Source: Candidatus Zhuqueibacterota bacterium
GTDB taxonomy: Bacteria; BS750m-G25
Length of the DNA stretch: 64,000 nt
Direction: 5' to 3'
Assembly: GCA_016783505.1 (NCBI GenBank)
Contig: JADHWK010000004.1
Location: 1-64,000 of the forward strand
Below, piece after piece: positions 60,626 through 64,000 of this stretch; position 1 is the first letter of the stretch, and the number at the start of each line of letters is the position of its first letter. The translations under genes were made by a program, and so were the position numbers. The notes below the pieces were generated by a model. The model was not told the DNA's origin, ran no database searches, and was given only the letters and a program-made list of their open reading frames with translations.

Positions 60626-61972
60626 TTAAATTAATGATCTTCCATCTATCCCTTCCGGAACGGGAAGATTCATCATTGACACCAGGGTAGGGAAAAGATC
60701 AGTAATCCCAAGCTGATTGTCCTTGGGGACAATCTCCCGATTTTTTATAAACAATGACGCATCGTCGTAGGTGTGCATGCCCACCAGATCCCCCAGGAAA
60801 GTTAATGCCAGCTGGTTTAGATTACCCTTCAAATCATAACCGTCGTGGGGAATGGCGATCAGGTCGGCTGCCTGGGGAAAGAAGGGACCATCATATATTT
60901 CATCCCGCAGCCATACTCGGTCAATGATTTTTTCACCCGTATCGGGATCGGTCAGGGTCAACAATCCTTCCCTGATCTCTTTTCGTATGGTCTCATATTC
61001 CCCATCGGGTTCCACCTGCCCCATCGCCTCCCGGCCCTTGAGGTTTATAAAGACTCTCCCGGGGACCAGGCTGTAAGCCAAGGTGGCCGGCGACATCTCT
61101 TTCAGGGATACCGGTATTCCCTGATTGAATAATAAATATCCTTCTTTCTCAAGCCAGTAATTGAGGTAGACCTCTTTTTTCACACGGCAGAAGCCATGGT
61201 CAGATAGAACCACCAGCTCTACTCCCTCTCCTAACTGTTGGGATAGGTTCCCAACATAGTCATCCACCCGTTGATACAGGGCCAAGAATCGGTCGGTATA
61301 CCGGGGATCACCGTCCTCCCACTGAGCCCATAGGAAATGGTTCACCCGATCGCTCTCCATGATGTGTAACTGGAAGAAATCCCAGGGCTCTTTTTCCATC
61401 AGATAGTCCGCCACCTCGATGCGCTTATTGAGGGTAAAAAAGAGGTCCTGGAAAAATTTCTCCTTATCCTTGCGGCCCATCCAGGCATCCACGTCAATGC
61501 GGTATTCCATCTCTTTCAGCCTGGGGTTGAGGCTGGGTGGGTAGGCTATTTTGTTGATGTCGGTCCCCAGAAACCCACCGATCAGAATCCCGTTGACATC
61601 CCGGGGGGGATAGGTCACCGGCACGTTGATGACGATCACCCGTTTTCCCGCCCTGCTCAAGAGCTCCCATAGCGTCTGACAGCCCATGTGTCGGGCGGTG
61701 GGGATAAAAATGTCGAAGGGATCGGCGACCCGGTCCACAAACCCGAAAATATTATGTTTGGCCGGGTTAACCCCGGTCATGTAGGACGACCAGGCTACCG
61801 AAGATACCGTCGGGATCACCGAGTTCATCCTTCGGAAAGATCCCTGCTGGAATAATTCAGCTAAATGGGGAAGATTTCCCTTCCCAGCCTGCTCTTTCAG
61901 AAAAGAATGGGCGACCCCATCAATTCCAATAACGACTACCTTGGCCTTTTTTCTCCGTCCGAACAAACCCAA
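60626..61972 (-). CDS. Alkaline-phosphatase-superfamily (nucleotide pyrophosphatase/phosphodiesterase-like) enzyme
   Basis: 448 residues from TTG 61972. VIGIDGVAHSFLKE gives the first metal Asp, IPTVSSVAWSSYMTG the nucleophile Thr, and LSDHGFCRVK the later metal ligands; GRVFINLKGREAMGQV is shared with the truncated paralogue at 63454. No signal peptide. Such enzymes hydrolyse phosphodiesters or phosphonates; in gene clusters with APS kinase they may act on sulfated or nucleotide substrates. Last gene of the cluster, with 396 bases between it and APS kinase. Confidence 0.85.
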   Translation of the reverse strand: MGLFGRRKKAKVVVIGIDGVAHSFLKEQAGKGNLPHLAELFQQGSFRRMNSVIPTVSSVAWSSYMTGVNPAKHNIFGFVDRVADPFDIFIPTARHMGCQTLWELLSRAGKRVIVINVPVTYPPRDVNGILIGGFLGTDINKIAYPPSLNPRLKEMEYRIDVDAWMGRKDKEKFFQDLFFTLNKRIEVADYLMEKEPWDFFQLHIMESDRVNHFLWAQWEDGDPRYTDRFLALYQRVDDYVGNLSQQLGEGVELVVLSDHGFCRVKKEVYLNYWLEKEGYLLFNQGIPVSLKEMSPATLAYSLVPGRVFINLKGREAMGQVEPDGEYETIRKEIREGLLTLTDPDTGEKIIDRVWLRDEIYDGPFFPQAADLIAIPHDGYDLKGNLNQLALTFLGDLVGMHTYDDASLFIKNREIVPKDNQLGITDLFPTLVSMMNLPVPEGIDGRSLI

Positions 61973-62368
61973 AATGATCTCTCTTCGAAAGGTCTAGCGA
62001 AACTTCGCCCCAAAGCAGTCAAGCCCTTGACTGACCGATGAGCCAAGAAGCCCGCAAGAAAATCCGAAATTCGAATATCGAAATACGAAACAAATCGGTC
62101 AGGCACCCGACTGATTCAAAATCCAAATATTCCGCTGCAGGCGGATTCAAAACGGTATTTACTTCTACACAATATGGACCCGAAAATATCTGTGCTTATT
62201 ATAAACCCCTAACTTACGGGGTAAAACCTGTCGTTGTTTTTATTGCTGTTTTGGATTTTGAATTTTGGTTATTCGGATTTGTTTCGTCCCGAAGTCTCGG
62301 GATCGGACTTCGTACTTCGAATTCTTAATGTATTACATTCTGCAACAAAATTGCATACTTAACTAAAG
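61973..62368. other. Gene-free spacer with repeats
   Basis: 396 bases. AAATTCGAATATCGAAATACG-type sequence, a GGCGCC-type unit (62094-62116) and a GTCCCGAAGTCTCGGGA hairpin (62286-62302). A 96-codon frame crosses all of these and is not credible. Confidence 0.65.
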
Positions 62369-62983
62369 TTATAGATAACCCAAAGCCTCAAGCCTTTTAT
62401 CAATCTTTTTCTTTTCCTCCTCGGAATACACCCCCTCCTCGACCCTTTCAATATATCGGTGTTTCTCCAGATAATCAATGACCTTGGCGGCGCTTTCCTC
62501 CGGGGTCTCCCGATCCGTTTCCAGCACGACCTCAGGGTTCAACGGCTCTTCATAGGGATCGGAGATCCCGGTAAACTGTTTGATTTCCCCAGTGAGGGCT
62601 TTAGAATAAAGACCCTTAATATCCCTTTTTTTAAGAACTTCTAAGGGACATTTGGCATAGACTTCCACGAAGTCCCCAATCAGATTCCGGTTGTAATCCC
62701 GTATTTCCCGGTAGGGGGAGATAGCAGCACCGATGGCCACCACCCCGTTGCGGGAGAGCAGATGACAGACGAAGCCGATGCGCTTGATGTTAGTGTCCCG
62801 GTCCTCCTTGCTGAAACCCAGCCCCTTGCTCAGATTGGTGCGGACCACATCCCCGTCCAACACCTCCACCTTCAGCCCCCGTTCTTTTAGTTTCTTCTCC
62901 ACCAGTCGGGACACGGTGGTCTTCCCCGAACCAGAAAGTCCCGTAAACCAGATGGTAAATCCCTTTTCCACATCCTCCTCCAT
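62369..62983 (-). CDS. cysC: Adenylylsulfate (APS) kinase with LGYL tail
   Basis: 204 residues. Walker [10 protein letters not shown] (15-23), [18 protein letters not shown] with the DGD-R motif, and the lid region [22 protein letters not shown] complete a normal CysC. It phosphorylates APS to PAPS, the donor for sulfation or reduction. After the core (ending near 180) an added tail reads [23 protein letters not shown], which is not part of standard CysC. The RHH gene ends five bases upstream. Confidence 0.93.
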   Translation of the reverse strand: MEEDVEKGFTIWFTGLSGSGKTTVSRLVEKKLKERGLKVEVLDGDVVRTNLSKGLGFSKEDRDTNIKRIGFVCHLLSRNGVVAIGAAISPYREIRDYNRNLIGDFVEVYAKCPLEVLKKRDIKGLYSKALTGEIKQFTGISDPYEEPLNPEVVLETDRETPEESAAKVIDYLEKHRYIERVEEGVYSEEEKKKIDKRLEALGYL

Positions 62984-62988
62984 TAAAG

Positions 62989-63216
62989 TTACAGGTACCC
63001 TAAATTCTTCAATCGTCTTCGGATAAGTTGGATCTCCTCCCGGGTTAGGGATCCCCCTTCCCCGGTAGCGCCACCCCGGGAGGCCAGATCCCGCAGTACG
63101 TAGACGATAAAATCGGTGACCGAGTTAAACCCGGTGTCCTGGATAATGGACTTCAAATTGTTGTAGAGCGCCCGGGGGATCTTGATGGTGACCTTATTCT
63201 CTTTGGGTTCGGTCAT
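62989..63216 (-). CDS. Small RHH-like protein with LGYL tail
   Basis: 75 residues. [19 protein letters not shown] and [14 protein letters not shown] form a ribbon-helix-helix fold; after a glycine linker the tail [19 protein letters not shown] matches the tail of APS kinase next to it. RHH proteins usually bind DNA; here the shared tail suggests protein contact instead or as well. Five bases upstream of cysC, so translationally coupled. Confidence 0.82.
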   Translation of the reverse strand: MTEPKENKVTIKIPRALYNNLKSIIQDTGFNSVTDFIVYVLRDLASRGGATGEGGSLTREEIQLIRRRLKNLGYL

Positions 63217-63240
63217 GTTAATGAACCTAGCCCCGAAGGT

Positions 63241-63400
63241 TCAGGGCAATTGGAAGAATGGAATGTTGGAATGATGGAATAATGGGGCAACAAATTGGAA
63301 TAATGGGATAATGGAATATTGGTTTAAGCTTTTACCCAACATTCCAGCATTCCAATACTCCATCATTCCAGAAATGCTGAAATTGGAATAATGCTTAAAT
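63241..63400. repeat. GGAATAATGG/CCATTATTCC block, inverted copy of the one at 24.85 kb
   Basis: Starts with GGAATGATGGAATAATGGGG-type units and ends CCAGAAATGCTGAAATTGG; its reverse complement has the same order as 24846-24966, including CAGCATTTCTG and GGGTAAAAGCTTAAACCAA. Confidence 0.6.
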
Positions 63401-63453
63401 AATACTAATATTTCCAATCCCGAAACTTCGGGAGAATTTCCGAGAAGTTAAAA

Positions 63454-64000
63454 TTAGACAACAATCTTCCCTTCCACATTGGGCGGAACGTCAACGCCCA
63501 TAAGGTTCAGCACGGTGGGCATCACATCCATTACGTGGAGGCCACTTACCCTCCTACCCAACTTCTGACGGGGATCGTAGAGGATAAAAATCCCCTGCTG
63601 GGCGTGATTGGCGTCGTCGGGGCCGGTGTCATTCTCAAAGGTCCAGACCCCCGGGTTGCCAACCGTCCCCACCGACCGCCAGTCCAGGTCAGCGAAGTAG
63701 ACGATGAGGTCGGGGGGTATACCCCTCACCTCGGTATAAATGTCATCGGGCTTAAAAACCTTGGTTCCCAGCGGCCGTCCTCTATGATCGGTCAAGGCTT
63801 CCAGCTTTCTGATCAGTTCATCCCGAACCCCCTCATAATGTTCGGGCGGGATTTGACCCTGGGGTTCCCGGCCCTTAACGTTCAAAAAAAGCCGGCCGTA
63901 ATACCCTCCCGAACCCCAGGCCAGGGATTTGCCCCAGTCCACCATCTCATTTTTAAAACGGGTGGGCTCATCCACCCCGGTTTTGAGGGTCAAATACCCC
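63454..64000 (-). CDS. Alkaline-phosphatase-superfamily enzyme, C-terminal part (5' end outside window)
   Basis: The frame is open to the right edge; 182 codons are visible. GGYYGRLFLNVKGREPQGQI, DLIVYFADLDWRS, NHAQQGIFILYDP and LHVMDVMPTVLNLMGV are late motifs of the same phosphodiesterase family as 60626-61972. It ends PPNVEGKIVV without an LGYL tail. Likely the upstream member of the cluster with the RHH protein and APS kinase. Confidence 0.85.
   Translation of the reverse strand, partial: GYLTLKTGVDEPTRFKNEMVDWGKSLAWGSGGYYGRLFLNVKGREPQGQIPPEHYEGVRDELIRKLEALTDHRGRPLGTKVFKPDDIYTEVRGIPPDLIVYFADLDWRSVGTVGNPGVWTFENDTGPDDANHAQQGIFILYDPRQKLGRRVSGLHVMDVMPTVLNLMGVDVPPNVEGKIVV

Noticed and set aside
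62038..62328. 96-codon plus-strand frame between APS kinase and the phosphodiesterase
   Set aside because: It runs through AAATTCGAATATCG low-complexity sequence, a GGCGCC-type repeat and a CCCGAAG hairpin; composition is not protein-like.
63241..63400. Possible CRISPR-like array of GGAATAATGG units
   Set aside because: Units are short, degenerate and irregularly spaced, there are no unique spacers, and no cas genes are present.

Overview
The window looks like part of the chromosome of a diderm bacterium from a poorly sampled, FCB-like candidate lineage. Evidence for an outer membrane is a TolC-type channel, RND pumps, an Omp85-type barrel and lipoproteins. One secreted protease and one decayed gene end in the FlgD-like C-terminal sorting domain (NYPNPFN/SSGIYFYQI signature) used by type IX secretion in Bacteroidota, Calditrichota, KSB1, Marinimicrobia and relatives. 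Several repair or nucleotide genes more often seen in archaea and thermophiles (EndoQ, XPB-Bax1, DUF763, UPF0282, THEP1) sit beside ordinary bacterial genes. The phylum assignment is inference. Shine-Dalgarno sites and sigma70-like promoters (TTGACN-17-TANNNT) are easy to recognise.

Layout. 1-8.9 kb: UPF0282 metallohydrolase (cut by the window edge), secreted papain-like protease, decayed sorting-domain gene, Mth938-like protein, radical SAM protein, lipoprotein, EndoQ. 9-18 kb: M55 peptidase, MutM, DUF763, HAD phosphatase, purple-acid-phosphatase-like enzyme, two glycosyltransferases, acylphosphatase. 18-26 kb: ribbon-helix-helix regulator, AT-rich carAB, SEC-C protein, DUF559 nuclease-like protein, alpha/alpha-toroid protein. 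26.4-36.8 kb (plus strand): a promoter, TolC, two tandem 1026-residue RND permeases, a methyltransferase and a POTRA-less Omp85 barrel. 37-39.7 kb: GH20 lipoprotein and a membrane protein. 40-54.4 kb (minus): B12/radical SAM protein, DUF3795-THEP1-dUTPase-like operon, NHL protein, SPL-like radical SAM, Bax1 and XPB, MBL hydrolase, two SSS symporters and a VapBC-like pair. 54.5-64 kb: M24 peptidase, glgC-phosphohexomutase operon, tRNA-Thr(CGT), response regulator and sugar epimerase (plus), then a minus-strand cluster of two alkaline-phosphatase-superfamily enzymes, APS kinase and a small RHH protein.

The most unusual content is between the genes. Intergenic regions are filled with short perfect palindromes of several families: a GGCGCC-centred REP-like element (about 15 copies), CCCGAA-TTCGGG hairpins (about 12), a CTCGGAATTTCTAAGAA element, and long arrays in which five or more different hairpins follow or enclose one another (16.16, 23.2, 47.9 and 58.6 kb). 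Two arrays share their end sequences, which suggests a mobile or copied element.

Functionally, EndoQ, MutM and DUF763 form a base-damage repair neighbourhood, and XPB with Bax1 forms an archaeal-style helicase-nuclease pair. The tolC-RND-RND operon lacks an adaptor gene. The right-hand cluster is notable because APS kinase and the RHH protein share the same C-terminal tail ending in LGYL.
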